Position numbers and translations under genes: made by a program. A stretch of DNA of 64,000 nucleotides, from positions 1,054,001 through 1,118,000 of the forward strand of contig CP084576.1 in NCBI GenBank assembly GCA_020410825.1. Reading direction: 5' to 3'. The notes below the pieces were generated by a model. The model saw only the letters and a program-made list of their open reading frames with translations. It searched no databases and was not told the origin of the DNA. Shown piece after piece: positions 54,572 to 63,992 of the stretch. This DNA comes from Candidatus Megaera endosymbiont of Mesostigma viride (GTDB lineage Bacteria; Pseudomonadota; Alphaproteobacteria; Rickettsiales; Rickettsiaceae). How positions within the stretch are numbered: position 1 is the first letter of the stretch; each line of letters starts with the position of its first letter.

Positions 54572-55843
54572 ATGAATAAACGAAGGTCTATTTTTTTATC
54601 GGCTATTTCTGGAAATGTGCTAGAGTATTATGATTTTACGGTTTATGCAGTATTTTCTTTAGCAATAGGACAAGCATTTTTTCCTTCCGGTTCACAAGTA
54701 ATTCAGACATTATCTAGTCTTTCAGTATTTGCCGTAGGTTTTATAATGAGGCCAATAGGTGGTATTATTTTTGGTTTTATTGCTGATAAGTATGGAAGAA
54801 GAGTTTCTCTCATTATTTCAATGCTTGGCATGACTATGACTACTTTTACTATCGGTCTTATCCCCGGTTACAGTGATATAGGTTATGGTGCGCCTATTTT
54901 ATTAGTTATGATGCGGTTAATTCAAGGGTTATGTATTAGCGGAGAAGGTGCAGGGGCTGCTATATTCATCCTGGAACATTATCAAAATCTAAGACCCGGT
55001 TTTACTGCTGGGATAGTTCATGCGTCAAATATTGCCGGTACTTTACTTGCTAGTTTTGTAGGTATTATTTTGGAACAATTATTTCCTGAATTGGAATTTG
55101 CTTGGAGATTTGCCTTTATCTTAGGAGGAATTATGGGAATAATTGGTTTTTATTTCAGGCTTAGAGTATCGGAAACGCCAATATTTGAAATGCTTGCTGA
55201 AAAAAAACGTACTTTAAAGATGCCTTTTATGCATGTTATTCGCAGTTCATGGCCGGCAATGCTAATAACCTGTTGCCTTGGGGGATCTGCAAGTAGTTTG
55301 GTGTATATTATAAAAACATATATAAATATTTTTTATTATGAAGTATTGGGATTTGATAAAACTACAGCTTTAATTTACCTTTCGTACTCTTCTGTAATTA
55401 TGATGCTTACCATGCCATTGTCTGGTTACATTTCAGATCATATTGGTAGGTTTAAAATGATTATCATTGCCTCAATAACAATAGTTATTGCTGCTACCCC
55501 TGCCTTTATGCTGCTTGCATCTCTCGAAATTTGGAAACAAATAGTTGCGCTTACAACCATTGCTATGTTAGGGGGATTTATTGCTGGTACAGCTTATATA
55601 TTTATTATCTCATTATTTTCAGCAGAAGAGCGATTTACTGGAGTAGCCTTTAGCTATAATTTAGGTGTTGCCCTGTTTGGTGGGACTTCGGCAGTAATTT
55701 CTAGGTGGCTTGTGGAAGTAACCCATCTCTACCATGCTCCAGCATTTTATGTTATGATCACCTCGTTATTATTTCTAGCTATGGCTTATAGTATGAAAAA
55801 AACTATAATTAGGTTAATCGATACTAATTTAAAACCAAAATGA
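54572..55843 (+). CDS. ProP-like MFS transporter (second copy)
   Basis: A 423-residue metabolite:H+ symporter family protein, paralogous to the one at 23431. It has NVLEYYDFTVYAVFSLAIG, RPIGGIIFGFIADKYGRRVSL and GEGAGAAIFILEHY, the family's helix 4 region. Substrate unknown; Rickettsia genomes carry several such ProP copies. The stop overlaps yraN by four bases. Confidence 0.87.
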   Translation: MNKRRSIFLSAISGNVLEYYDFTVYAVFSLAIGQAFFPSGSQVIQTLSSLSVFAVGFIMRPIGGIIFGFIADKYGRRVSLIISMLGMTMTTFTIGLIPGYSDIGYGAPILLVMMRLIQGLCISGEGAGAAIFILEHYQNLRPGFTAGIVHASNIAGTLLASFVGIILEQLFPELEFAWRFAFILGGIMGIIGFYFRLRVSETPIFEMLAEKKRTLKMPFMHVIRSSWPAMLITCCLGGSASSLVYIIKTYINIFYYEVLGFDKTTALIYLSYSSVIMMLTMPLSGYISDHIGRFKMIIIASITIVIAATPAFMLLASLEIWKQIVALTTIAMLGGFIAGTAYIFIISLFSAEERFTGVAFSYNLGVALFGGTSAVISRWLVEVTHLYHAPAFYVMITSLLFLAMAYSMKKTIIRLIDTNLKPK

Positions 55844-56175
55844 AACCTTATAGATTAGGTATTCTTGCTGAATATTTCGCCATATTGATCTACAAGCTAA
55901 AGTTCTATAGTATAATTTGTCATCGCAAGAAGAATTTTGTTGGCGAAATTGATATTATTGCGTGTAGAGGGAAGCAATTGGTATTTATTGAGGTTAAAGC
56001 CAGAAACAATAATATTATGGAAAATATAGTACCAAAGAACCAACAAAATAGAATAAGGCGTTCAGCTGAATTATTCTTAAGTCATAATGACAAATATAAT
56101 GGTTGTGAGGTAAGATTTGATTTGGTTTTTATTCAGCCATATAAGTTGCCTGTAATAATAAAAAATGCTTGGTAA
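55840..56175 (+). CDS. yraN: YraN-family (UPF0102) nuclease-like protein
   Basis: A 111-residue protein with a PD-(D/E)XK nuclease-type core: GEIDIIACRGKQLVFIEVKAR supplies the E...D...E-x-K residues. The family is widespread and may act in DNA recombination or repair, but no reaction is proven. It overlaps the transporter gene by four bases and precedes hemF by 6 bases. Confidence 0.88.
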   Translation: MKPYRLGILAEYFAILIYKLKFYSIICHRKKNFVGEIDIIACRGKQLVFIEVKARNNNIMENIVPKNQQNRIRRSAELFLSHNDKYNGCEVRFDLVFIQPYKLPVIIKNAW

Positions 56176-56181
56176 AAAGGT

Positions 56182-57015
56182 ATGGATCAACGAGAAAGTA
56201 CTGAAAAATGGTTCGAGGAACTGCGCGATCAAATTTGTGACTCTTATGAGCAAATAGAAATTGATCATGCTAAGGAGCATAATTTAGTAGCCGGTAAATT
56301 TATAAAGAAATCTTGGGAAAGAGAGGGAGGCGGTGGTGGCGCTATGTCTATCATGCATGGTAATGTTTTTGAAAAAGTTGGAGTTAATATTTCTACGGTA
56401 CATGGGATATTCTCCGAGGAATTTAGAAAACAGATACCAGGAGCTGCGGAGAATCCTGAATTTTTTGCCACTGGTATTTCTCTGGTTGCCCATATGTGCT
56501 CACCCCTTGTTCCTGCGGTGCATTTTAATACGCGGTACATAGAAACGACAAAAAGCTGGTTCGGTGGGGGAGCTGACCTTACACCTATGTATGCGGATGA
56601 TAAAGAAACAAAGATATTTCATCAATCGTTTAAAGAGGCTTGTGATAAACATGATCTAGACTATTATCCTAAATTCAAAAAAGCATGTGATGAATATTTT
56701 TTCTTAAAACATAGAAATGAGCCAAGAGGTATTGGTGGGATATTTTATGATTATTTAAATACCGGTAGCTTTAATAATGATTTTGCTTTTACAAAGGATG
56801 TCGGTATCGCAATGAGGGATATATACCCTACTATTGCCCGTAGTAAAATGAATCTATCTTGGACTAAGGAACAAAGAGAATATCAGCTTATAAAAAGAGG
56901 AAGGTACGTAGAGTTTAATCTTTTATATGATAGAGGGACGACATTTGGGCTTGCCACCGGCGGCAATGTTGAGGCAATTTTAATGTCGTTACCACCGGAA
57001 GTAAAGTGGCCTTAA
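56182..57015 (+). CDS. hemF: Oxygen-dependent coproporphyrinogen III oxidase
   Basis: Converts coproporphyrinogen III to protoporphyrinogen IX using O2, acting between HemE and HemJ. The 277 residues carry GGGGAMSIMHGNVFEKVGVN, GGADLTPMYADD, the family block EPRGIGGIFYDYLNTG and the C-terminal DRGTTFGLATGGN. The use of O2 fits an aerobic intracellular habitat. With hemE, hemH and hemJ at 40-43 kb this window holds the last four steps of the pathway. The stop is 4 bases from the convergent deformylase-like gene. Confidence 0.96.
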   Translation: MDQRESTEKWFEELRDQICDSYEQIEIDHAKEHNLVAGKFIKKSWEREGGGGGAMSIMHGNVFEKVGVNISTVHGIFSEEFRKQIPGAAENPEFFATGISLVAHMCSPLVPAVHFNTRYIETTKSWFGGGADLTPMYADDKETKIFHQSFKEACDKHDLDYYPKFKKACDEYFFLKHRNEPRGIGGIFYDYLNTGSFNNDFAFTKDVGIAMRDIYPTIARSKMNLSWTKEQREYQLIKRGRYVEFNLLYDRGTTFGLATGGNVEAILMSLPPEVKWP

Positions 57016-57019
57016 AAGC

Positions 57020-57661
57020 TTAATCTTTTTGTTTAAGATTTTTCTTCTTTACCAGTTTATCAAATAATATCTTTTTTTCTTCGGTTAATGATTCCCTTCG
57101 GAGTTTTGCCATTTCTTCAAATGTTCCTTGAAGGCAGTCTGGGGTAAGTACATCTGTAATTAATACTCCATTTAAATGATCTATCTCATGCTGGAGTACC
57201 CTTGCATAAAACCCGGTTTCGATTTTTGAAATTTCTAGTCCTTCTTCATTCTGGTATTTAACTTTAATGATATTATATCTTGGTACTTGGCCACAGATGG
57301 TTTTTACTGAATAACATGCCTCAAAATCGCTATATTTTCCTTGATCTTTAACAGGTTCATATTCTGCATTAATTATTGTGTGCATGGGATAAATTTTAGC
57401 ATTGTTGCGAAGCAGAGAGGCAGTTTCTGGTATATATATTACGGCAATATTTTTATTTATATCTATCTGCGGAGCAGCAAGCCCTACACCATCAAGAGCA
57501 AATAATATTTCTTTCATCAGAATTATTATATTTTTATCCTCCTCTGATAAAGGAAACGTAAGCCTTTGGGTTTTGGATTTTAATACTGATTTCTCTTTAT
57601 CGATAAAATCTTCAATCGTTATAATCTTTTTTTTCATATCTTTAAGAGTTTTGCTAATCAT
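57020..57661 (-). CDS. Second apparently active peptide deformylase homologue
   Basis: A 213-residue deformylase-family protein with metal ligands kept: GVGLAAPQI, EACYSV (Cys ligand; Leu changed to Tyr), QHEIDHLNG. It is longer than the canonical copy, with an N-terminal lead (about 30 residues), an insertion around the EACYSV motif and a lysine-rich tail. It could act on a subset of substrates or serve as a backup. Starts at 57661 (MISK) and 57637 (MKKKIITIEDF) are both possible. Convergent with hemF, 4-base gap. Confidence 0.85.
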   Translation of the reverse strand: MISKTLKDMKKKIITIEDFIDKEKSVLKSKTQRLTFPLSEEDKNIIILMKEILFALDGVGLAAPQIDINKNIAVIYIPETASLLRNNAKIYPMHTIINAEYEPVKDQGKYSDFEACYSVKTICGQVPRYNIIKVKYQNEEGLEISKIETGFYARVLQHEIDHLNGVLITDVLTPDCLQGTFEEMAKLRRESLTEEKKILFDKLVKKKNLKQKD

Positions 57662-57844
57662 CTTGATGATAATAAATTAAATTCCGTGATCCGTCTATTG
57701 ATATACAAGTAAATTAATTATTAATATATTAACCATTATTTAACTAAATAAGCTTACCATTTTAATTATGGGCTTTTACATATTAATTATTTGTATTTTC
57801 ATGGTTACCTATTTTATGTTCAAATTTTTAGCGAGGCATAACCT

Positions 57845-58105
57845 ATGGCAAAGGAAAGATCATTTTGGGACTGGATTTTCGGGAGTTCATGCTGCAGTGA
57901 TAGAGGTAAGAATTATGCTAGAAAAGAAAGAGATGAAAGCAAAAATGAAGTAGCTAAACCTTCAAAAGTTATGAAGAGTTTAGAGGAAGAGATTGAAAAT
58001 GAACCGGGATCAATCTGGGGAAGAGTTAGATTAGATGAAAATAGCGAATATAACAGCCATCTGATTGGAGAAGGAGAAAGTGATGGTAGCGTTGAAATCA
58101 GATAA
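57845..58105 (+). CDS. Small hypothetical protein
   Basis: An 86-residue polar protein, MAKERSFWDWIFGSSCCSDR at the start, then charged sequence with an acidic C-terminus. A GAGG ribosome site lies 10 bases upstream. I do not recognise a domain. An overlapping frame from 57768 (61 codons, +2 relative) encodes one hydrophobic helix (YILIICIFMVTYFMFKFL) and could be a separate small peptide or the 5' part of a once longer gene. Flanked by genes facing it on both sides. Confidence 0.5.
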   Translation: MAKERSFWDWIFGSSCCSDRGKNYARKERDESKNEVAKPSKVMKSLEEEIENEPGSIWGRVRLDENSEYNSHLIGEGESDGSVEIR

Positions 58106-58215
58106 TTATACTTTTTAAGTGCTAGGGCATTAGGCACAAGTACAAAGCCTTCTCTAAAAGTTTAAGAGCGAATGCAAAATTTTAAAATTCCTAAGAACAA
58201 AGGTAGCACCCTAAA

Positions 58216-59964
58216 CTAATTTGCTAGAGATTTTTTGTATAAAATATTATAAATTTCACAACTTTCTATCAGTTCTTTATGTGTACCACTACTGGCTAAT
58301 TTTCCTTGGTCTATGACTAAAATATTATCGAAGTCCTGAATGGAAGTAATACGGTGGGCTATTGATATAATAGTCTTACCATGCATAACCTCCTTGATGT
58401 TGTCTAATATTTCTTCTTCACTTTCGTTATCAAGTGCGCTTGTTGCCTCATCAAGAAATAAAATCTCGGGTTGGTAAAGAATAGCTCGTGCGATTGCGAT
58501 TCTCTGTTTTTGCCCACCTGACATCCTCACTCCTTTTTCACCGATTTCAGTATCAAGGCCCGCTGATAAATTATTGGCAAACTTATCGATGCCACATAAA
58601 TGTACTACTTGCTGAAAATCCTCTTCTTTGGCATCAGGATTAGAAAACGTAATGTTATACCTTATTGTTCCAGAAAAAATATCTGGGTCTTGAGGGGTAT
58701 AGGCAATTATTTTTCTCATGTAATTTCGGTCAAAAGAATTTATATCACGGCCGGCTATTTTGATTTTTCCAGACTGATGTTTGTAAAAGTTGAGCAATAA
58801 TTGCATTATGGTACTTTTACCTGACCCTGATTTGCCGACTATAGCAGTAAATTGATTCTGTTTTACGCCAAAGCTAATATTATTAAGGGTGAGTATATCT
58901 TTCCTTGAGGGGTAAGAAAAATTTACATTTTCAAAAGAAATATCATAATTCTGGAAAACATTTTCAAATTTTTCATGATGTCTAGTAACTACATGCTGAT
59001 TAGTGAAAGCTTTAGTATTTGACCTTAGATTAAAAACCCTATCCAGAGCGGCAAGAGGACCTTGTATCTCACTAAATAATTCTGCTATACCTCCAGCACT
59101 CATCCCAACCATCATGGCGTAATAAATAAATGATATCATCTGGCCTGAAGTCATTTTGCCATTGATTATGTCAAGACTGCCTATCCATATTACCATAGTT
59201 ATAGATCCAGCTATAGCAGCTATAGCTAGGGCAAAAAATAAGGACCTTAACTTAAGCCTTTTACTGGAATGTTTAACGTAGGTAGCAATTTTTTCATTAA
59301 ATCTCTTTAAATTATGAGGTTGTTGATTAAAGGCGTATAAAGTTCTAATAGCTGAAAAACTTTCTTCTATAAAAGATGATAAAACAGCTTTTTCTGCCAT
59401 TACCTTTCTAGAAATACTTCTTATATGTTTACTTAAATGTAAAAGAGGCATAAGCAGAAGTGGCACAGTAAAAATAACTAACATTGATAATTTAGCACTT
59501 TGTAAAAACATCAAAATAATTGCCCCAGATAGCATTATAGAATTGCGAATAAAAAAGGATAAGAAATTAGTAATTAGAGTCCCTACTGACTCAAGATCTG
59601 AACCAAGCCTTGAAATAATGTCCCCGATTTTTAATTCTTCAAATGCGGCTATTTCAAGCTGAAGTAGATCTGCATAACTATCTGCTCTGATTTGAGAAGT
59701 AATTTTCTCTGCTACAATATTAATGAAATACGAACGAAAAAAGCTACCAATTGCGAATATAGCAATTAGCCCTGATGTTAAAAAAATTGAATTGTTAATT
59801 GAATTAAGTTGGTTGCTACTTAATCCATTATCTACTAAATGCCTAAAAACTGTTCCTACACCGAGTAATGAAAGGGCAACTGTAAATAATGAACAAAATA
59901 CTATTATTAAATTGAATTTATGATTTTTTAAGTATCCTAATAATATTTTGACGTTATTATTCAT
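58216..59964 (-). CDS. MsbA-like ABC exporter
   Basis: A 582-residue half-transporter: six transmembrane helices (about 15-310) fused to an ATPase domain with Walker A GKSGSGKST, signature MSGGQKQRIAIARAI, Walker B ILFLDEATSALD and H-loop SIAHR. Likely exports a lipid (lipid A or similar) or a peptide as a homodimer. Rickettsia genomes carry several of this type. It overlaps cyaY by four bases, being downstream of it on the minus strand. Confidence 0.88.
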   Translation of the reverse strand: MNNNVKILLGYLKNHKFNLIIVFCSLFTVALSLLGVGTVFRHLVDNGLSSNQLNSINNSIFLTSGLIAIFAIGSFFRSYFINIVAEKITSQIRADSYADLLQLEIAAFEELKIGDIISRLGSDLESVGTLITNFLSFFIRNSIMLSGAIILMFLQSAKLSMLVIFTVPLLLMPLLHLSKHIRSISRKVMAEKAVLSSFIEESFSAIRTLYAFNQQPHNLKRFNEKIATYVKHSSKRLKLRSLFFALAIAAIAGSITMVIWIGSLDIINGKMTSGQMISFIYYAMMVGMSAGGIAELFSEIQGPLAALDRVFNLRSNTKAFTNQHVVTRHHEKFENVFQNYDISFENVNFSYPSRKDILTLNNISFGVKQNQFTAIVGKSGSGKSTIMQLLLNFYKHQSGKIKIAGRDINSFDRNYMRKIIAYTPQDPDIFSGTIRYNITFSNPDAKEEDFQQVVHLCGIDKFANNLSAGLDTEIGEKGVRMSGGQKQRIAIARAILYQPEILFLDEATSALDNESEEEILDNIKEVMHGKTIISIAHRITSIQDFDNILVIDQGKLASSGTHKELIESCEIYNILYKKSLAN

Positions 59965-60272
59965 AATAAATCCTTAATCTGAATATCTAAATCTTTAGAT
60001 AAAACACTAAACAACTCTTTTCCTGATTTGGATTTCCATGATTTACCATCATGTAAGAAGTGGTAAGGACCGCTAACCGGTGAAGAAAGCCAGATTTCTT
60101 TTACCGATGCTTGCTTATTGAGAACAAATATACCAGATTGCGTAGTAATATTCAATATATCTCCATTAACATCAACATCTATATTTCCTGTTATATCATT
60201 ATCCTCAATTGTTTTTGCAATAAGGTTAATTATTCTAGTTACTTCTTTTGCGAAGTCTTTATCGTTTATCAT
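59961..60272 (-). CDS. cyaY: Frataxin homologue CyaY
   Basis: Iron-binding regulator of iron-sulfur cluster assembly, 103 residues. An acidic first helix (INDKDFAKEVTRIINLIAKT) is followed by the beta-sheet with GDILNITTQSGIFVLNKQ and the family block KEIWLSSPVSGPYHF. In mitochondria and Alphaproteobacteria it serves the ISC system, matching the ferredoxin at 33389. It lies 5 bases after the dciA-like gene. Confidence 0.95.
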   Translation of the reverse strand: MINDKDFAKEVTRIINLIAKTIEDNDITGNIDVDVNGDILNITTQSGIFVLNKQASVKEIWLSSPVSGPYHFLHDGKSWKSKSGKELFSVLSKDLDIQIKDLL

Positions 60273-60277
60273 GGTAA

Positions 60278-60586
60278 TTATATTTTTACAATAGTTCTGA
60301 TCTTGTTTATTGCTTTATACCCCATATAAACAGCTAGTCTTTCAATAATAATTTCTTGTTGAAAAGCTATTTCTACTGAGGTAGCAGCATTATTAACTTC
60401 TACCATTAAGATATTAATTTTCTGTTTTTTGTCTCTTGTAGTGCTAATCTTTAGTGGTAAGGTATTGTGGCTATATTTTGCTCCAACTATTTTTTGCCAA
60501 TTAATAATTATCTCAGCTAGTACTGGGTTTTTGTTTTTGTAAATTTTATAAATAATTTTATTAACATTCTCAATTATGGGTTTCAT
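60278..60586 (-). CDS. DciA-like (DUF721) protein
   Basis: A 102-residue DUF721 protein. The family includes DciA, which loads or activates the replicative helicase DnaB in bacteria without DnaC. The core is IIINWQKIVGAKYSHNTLPL then a KIS..NILMVEVNNAATSVEIAFQQEIIIERL stretch, typical of the DciA domain. It lies 1 base after the WecA-like gene stop and 5 before cyaY, so it is in an operon. The call to helicase loader rests on the family alone. Confidence 0.75.
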   Translation of the reverse strand: MKPIIENVNKIIYKIYKNKNPVLAEIIINWQKIVGAKYSHNTLPLKISTTRDKKQKINILMVEVNNAATSVEIAFQQEIIIERLAVYMGYKAINKIRTIVKI

Positions 60587-60587
60587 A

Positions 60588-61589
60588 TTATACGGACCTA
60601 ATTAGAGTAACCCCTACGGTTAATATACCGAGGATAATGCAAATAACAGGATAAAATAAGGATCCTATTGAAAGTAGCATAAGAATAAAATTACATTTTA
60701 TTATTCTTAGAACAACTACTTTATGACTGAGACCTTTTTTTACAGCTTTTTGGAAAAAGTGCTGTAAGTGTGGTTGCCAGATTTTTTCTCTTTTTACTAA
60801 TCTAATTAATAAGGTTAACCCCCCATCGGCGATATAATACAAAGATGATATAACGCAAGCAGCAAATAGCCTGTCGCTCCCAGAAGCAACAGTTAATAAA
60901 CAAATACCGAGTATAAAACCAAGACTGATGCTTCCTACATCGCCAATAAAAATACTGGCCGGTTGCCAGTTAAATAAAATAAAACCGCATGACCACCCGA
61001 GAATTATAGAAGCTACAGTAATAATTGTCCATACGTTTGGAATAATGTCATATTTGATAAAGCAAAGAATTAGTATTACTAGAGAAAGATGGATAGACTC
61101 GGAAACTGTTATTCCATCAATTCCATCAAGGAAATTATAGACATTGAGAAAAGTTAACAACGCAAAAGATCCGATGAACAAATCTACATGCAGTGATAAC
61201 CCACTGTGTAATATTTTATGTGGGTGAATAAGCCACATAACGGCTAAAACAGAACATATTGTATGGATCAATAAGCGGAATAATACCGGTACTTCCACTA
61301 TATCATCTAAGAATGAAATCAGGGCAATTGGAGCAAATATTAAGATAATCTTGCGAGAATTATATAATTCTCCTAAACAAACATATTCAAACGTCGGTAA
61401 TAATAAACAAAATATTATTACTAATGCTATCCCACCTCCTCTCGGGGTGGTCTTGGAATGAACCCTTCTATCACTTGGTTTATCAACAATATTAAATTTG
61501 GACATAATGGCTATCAGACATTTTACCAGAATTATTGATGATAAAAAGGATGATAAAATAAGTATTGGAAGCCAAAAGAGGTAATTCAT
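60588..61589 (-). CDS. WecA-like undecaprenyl-phosphate sugar-1-phosphate transferase
   Basis: Membrane enzyme of glycosyltransferase family 4 that starts O-antigen or other lipid-linked glycan synthesis by moving a sugar phosphate to undecaprenyl phosphate. The 333 residues hold about ten helices and motifs VDKPSDRRVHSKTTPRGGGIA, FLDDIVEVP, NVYNFLDGIDGI (Mg2+-binding Asp pair), FIGDVGSISLGF and HLQHFFQKA (sugar-specific loop). It might supply the lipid carrier for the wbp-type sugar made at 6-10 kb. The sugar donor is not certain. The start overlaps radC by four bases. Confidence 0.88.
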   Translation of the reverse strand: MNYLFWLPILILSSFLSSIILVKCLIAIMSKFNIVDKPSDRRVHSKTTPRGGGIALVIIFCLLLPTFEYVCLGELYNSRKIILIFAPIALISFLDDIVEVPVLFRLLIHTICSVLAVMWLIHPHKILHSGLSLHVDLFIGSFALLTFLNVYNFLDGIDGITVSESIHLSLVILILCFIKYDIIPNVWTIITVASIILGWSCGFILFNWQPASIFIGDVGSISLGFILGICLLTVASGSDRLFAACVISSLYYIADGGLTLLIRLVKREKIWQPHLQHFFQKAVKKGLSHKVVVLRIIKCNFILMLLSIGSLFYPVICIILGILTVGVTLIRSV

Positions 61590-62278
61590 AATAACATATT
61601 TGTTTTGAAACTGTAATACTCACCCCTGCCGATAATTACATGATCATGTACACTTACATTTACGGTCTTACAAGCATTAACTATTTGTACTGTCAATTCA
61701 ATATCTGAGGTAGAAGGTTTTGCGTTGCCGCTTGGATGATTATGAACCAGAATAATTGCTCCGGCCTCGTGAACCAAAATTCTTTTTATTATTTCTCTTG
61801 GGTAAACAGGTGTTTGATCAATAGTACCGGTTGCCATTATTTCATCAGCTATCAAGCTATTTTTCTTATTTAGGAATAAAATACGGAATTGTTCGATCTG
61901 TAAGTTACCCATATTAAATTTTAAATATTCAAGTAAAGCACCCCATGAGCCAATAATATTCCGATTCATAACTTGGTTTATAAGAACTCTATTCATTAGT
62001 TCTTTAATTATCTGCAGGCTTATGAAAAAGTTTTGGTTTACCCCTTTAACTTCAGATAGTTTTTGCCTGCTTGTGTTAATTAAATTATTTAAATTACCAA
62101 ATTTATTTAATAGCTCTTTCGCCAGGGGCTTTACATCTTTTCTAGGAATTGATTGAAAAAGCATTAATTCAATTAGTTCATAATCGCTAAAGCTATTTGG
62201 AGGATTTTTAAGAAATTTATCCTTCTGACGCTTTCTATGTCCAACGTAATGCGGTAATTTCTCATTGGGTGTTTGCAT
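61586..62278 (-). CDS. radC: RadC/JAB-domain protein
   Basis: A 230-residue UPF0758 protein with an N-terminal helix-hairpin-helix region (about 1-85) and a C-terminal JAB/MPN metalloprotease-like domain with HNHPSG (LVHNHPSGNAKPSTSD). Named for DNA repair, though its role is unproved. It overlaps the methionine aminopeptidase gene by 17 bases and the WecA-like gene by four. Confidence 0.93.
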   Translation of the reverse strand: MQTPNEKLPHYVGHRKRQKDKFLKNPPNSFSDYELIELMLFQSIPRKDVKPLAKELLNKFGNLNNLINTSRQKLSEVKGVNQNFFISLQIIKELMNRVLINQVMNRNIIGSWGALLEYLKFNMGNLQIEQFRILFLNKKNSLIADEIMATGTIDQTPVYPREIIKRILVHEAGAIILVHNHPSGNAKPSTSDIELTVQIVNACKTVNVSVHDHVIIGRGEYYSFKTNMLL

Positions 62279-63053
62279 ATGGGGGATATAGTAAATTCTT
62301 TTGTGAAAGTGTGAAAATTTCCACGCCGCTAGCAGTTACACCCACAGTATGCTCAAATTGGGCTGATAAAGATTTATCCCGTGTGGTTACAGTCCAGCCG
62401 TCTATTTTGCTTAAAATAGTTTCATAATTACCAGCATTTACCATAGGTTCAACAGTAAAAAACATCCCTTCTTTCAACGTAAGTCCTGTATCAGGTTTGC
62501 CGTAATGAAGGACTGTTGGTTCATCGTGAAATATCTTACCAATACCGTGGCCAGTATAATCCCTTACTACTGAATAATTATGTTTTTCAACATGTTTTTG
62601 AATGGCATGACCGATATCTCCAAGTTTTACTCCCGGTTTTATCATTTCTATACCAATCATCATAGCTTCGTAAGTAATTTGAATAAGTCTTTTTGGTTTA
62701 ATAGCTACCTCCCCGACATAAAACATTCTGCTGGTATCTCCATGCCAGTCGTCTAATATTACTGTTACATCGATATTAAGTATATCACCTATTTTCAATT
62801 TTTTATCCGAAGGTATGCCGTGGCACACTACGTGATTTACTGAAGTGCATATTGATTTAGGAAAGCCTTTGTAGTTAAGAGGTGCTGGTATGCCGCCATT
62901 CGAAGTGATAAATTCATAGCATAAATTGTCAAGGTAATTTGTGGTCACTCCAGGTTTTACATAATCTGTAATAAAATCAAGAGTTTGCGCAGCTAATTTT
63001 CCAGCTGCTCGCATTTTAATAAAATCGTTTTCTTTATGAATTTTCACGGACAT
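62262..63053 (-). CDS. map: Methionine aminopeptidase type I
   Basis: Removes N-terminal Met after deformylation. The 263 residues contain the five metal ligands: DVTVILDDWHGDTSRM (two Asp), TGHGIGKIFHDEP (His), FFTVEPMVNAG (Glu), SAQFEHTVGV (Glu). It works after the deformylases whose genes lie at 42894 and 57020. It is the first gene of the leftward map-radC-wecA-dciA-cyaY-msbA run. Confidence 0.96.
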   Translation of the reverse strand: MSVKIHKENDFIKMRAAGKLAAQTLDFITDYVKPGVTTNYLDNLCYEFITSNGGIPAPLNYKGFPKSICTSVNHVVCHGIPSDKKLKIGDILNIDVTVILDDWHGDTSRMFYVGEVAIKPKRLIQITYEAMMIGIEMIKPGVKLGDIGHAIQKHVEKHNYSVVRDYTGHGIGKIFHDEPTVLHYGKPDTGLTLKEGMFFTVEPMVNAGNYETILSKIDGWTVTTRDKSLSAQFEHTVGVTASGVEIFTLSQKNLLYPPYANTQ

Positions 63054-63281
63054 TTTACTTAGTAAAACATTTATTTTATTATGCAGATAGCAAGTATAAT
63101 TGCTTATTAAAATTAAGTCTAGTACCAGTTATGGTTAAGCTTTCAATTTTATGTTAAATATAATAAGAAAATTACTGGTGCGCCTTCAATTTAAGGTAAA
63201 ATAAAAAATAGACAGTAAAAATTAAGTATGTTACGATTCACTACCATTAGTTATTTTCCAAAATAAATTTAATCTTAATTT

Positions 63282-63992
63282 ATGCAAGATTTTAAGAAAA
63301 TTTTTAATAATACTTCGCTTTTTTCTAAAGTTAGCCATGAATTAAGAACACCGGTCCATGGGATCAAAGGACTTGCTGAGTATCTTCGTAACAACTGGGA
63401 AAAACTGGATGAAAAAACCAAAAAATCATGCATGGATGATATATTTGGATCTGCTTGTTCTCTTGAAGATATTATAGAGAAATTATTTCAACTAGCTAAT
63501 TTTAGCGATAATAATATAAATTTTCATTTTGAAAAAGTCGATATAATAAAGGTTGTTCAAGATGCAGTGGAAAGAAATAATCTTTTTATTACTGATAAGA
63601 ATGCAGTAAACCTATTTTCGGAGTGCGAAGATAAAGAAATAAAAATTAGTATTGATCAATTTTGGATAAAGCAATTAGTGTCTAATTTAATAAGTAATGC
63701 AATAAAGCATTCTCGTGCAAAAAATATTAAAGTTAAGATTAATTCAGAAAAAGCTGCGGATAGTAAAAACGTGGTTATTTCAGTTATTGATGATGGCGTA
63801 GGAATACCATCTAAAGAATTAAGCAGTGTATTTCAGGCATTTAAGCAAGGATCAAACATTAATGAATCACTTAAAGGTTCTGGATTGGGTCTTGCTATAT
63901 GCAAGGAAATAGTTGTTGCGCATGGTGGGGAAATTTGGGCAAAGAATAATGAGACGGGTGGTACAAGTGTAAGTTTTTCTTTATCAAAATAG
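63282..63992 (+). CDS. Sensorless cytosolic histidine kinase
   Basis: A 236-residue kinase core without sensor or membrane segment. The phospho-accepting H-box is KVSHELRTPVHGI (H19). The ATP-binding domain shows NLISNAIKHS (N-box), VIDDGVGIPSKEL (G1) and SLKGSGLGLAICKE (G2). Starting almost at the H-box, it lacks any input domain, so it must sense through partners or be part of a split or decayed kinase. No response regulator is adjacent in the window. The region upstream (63054-63281) has no recognisable sensor sequence. Confidence 0.88.
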   Translation: MQDFKKIFNNTSLFSKVSHELRTPVHGIKGLAEYLRNNWEKLDEKTKKSCMDDIFGSACSLEDIIEKLFQLANFSDNNINFHFEKVDIIKVVQDAVERNNLFITDKNAVNLFSECEDKEIKISIDQFWIKQLVSNLISNAIKHSRAKNIKVKINSEKAADSKNVVISVIDDGVGIPSKELSSVFQAFKQGSNINESLKGSGLGLAICKEIVVAHGGEIWAKNNETGGTSVSFSLSK

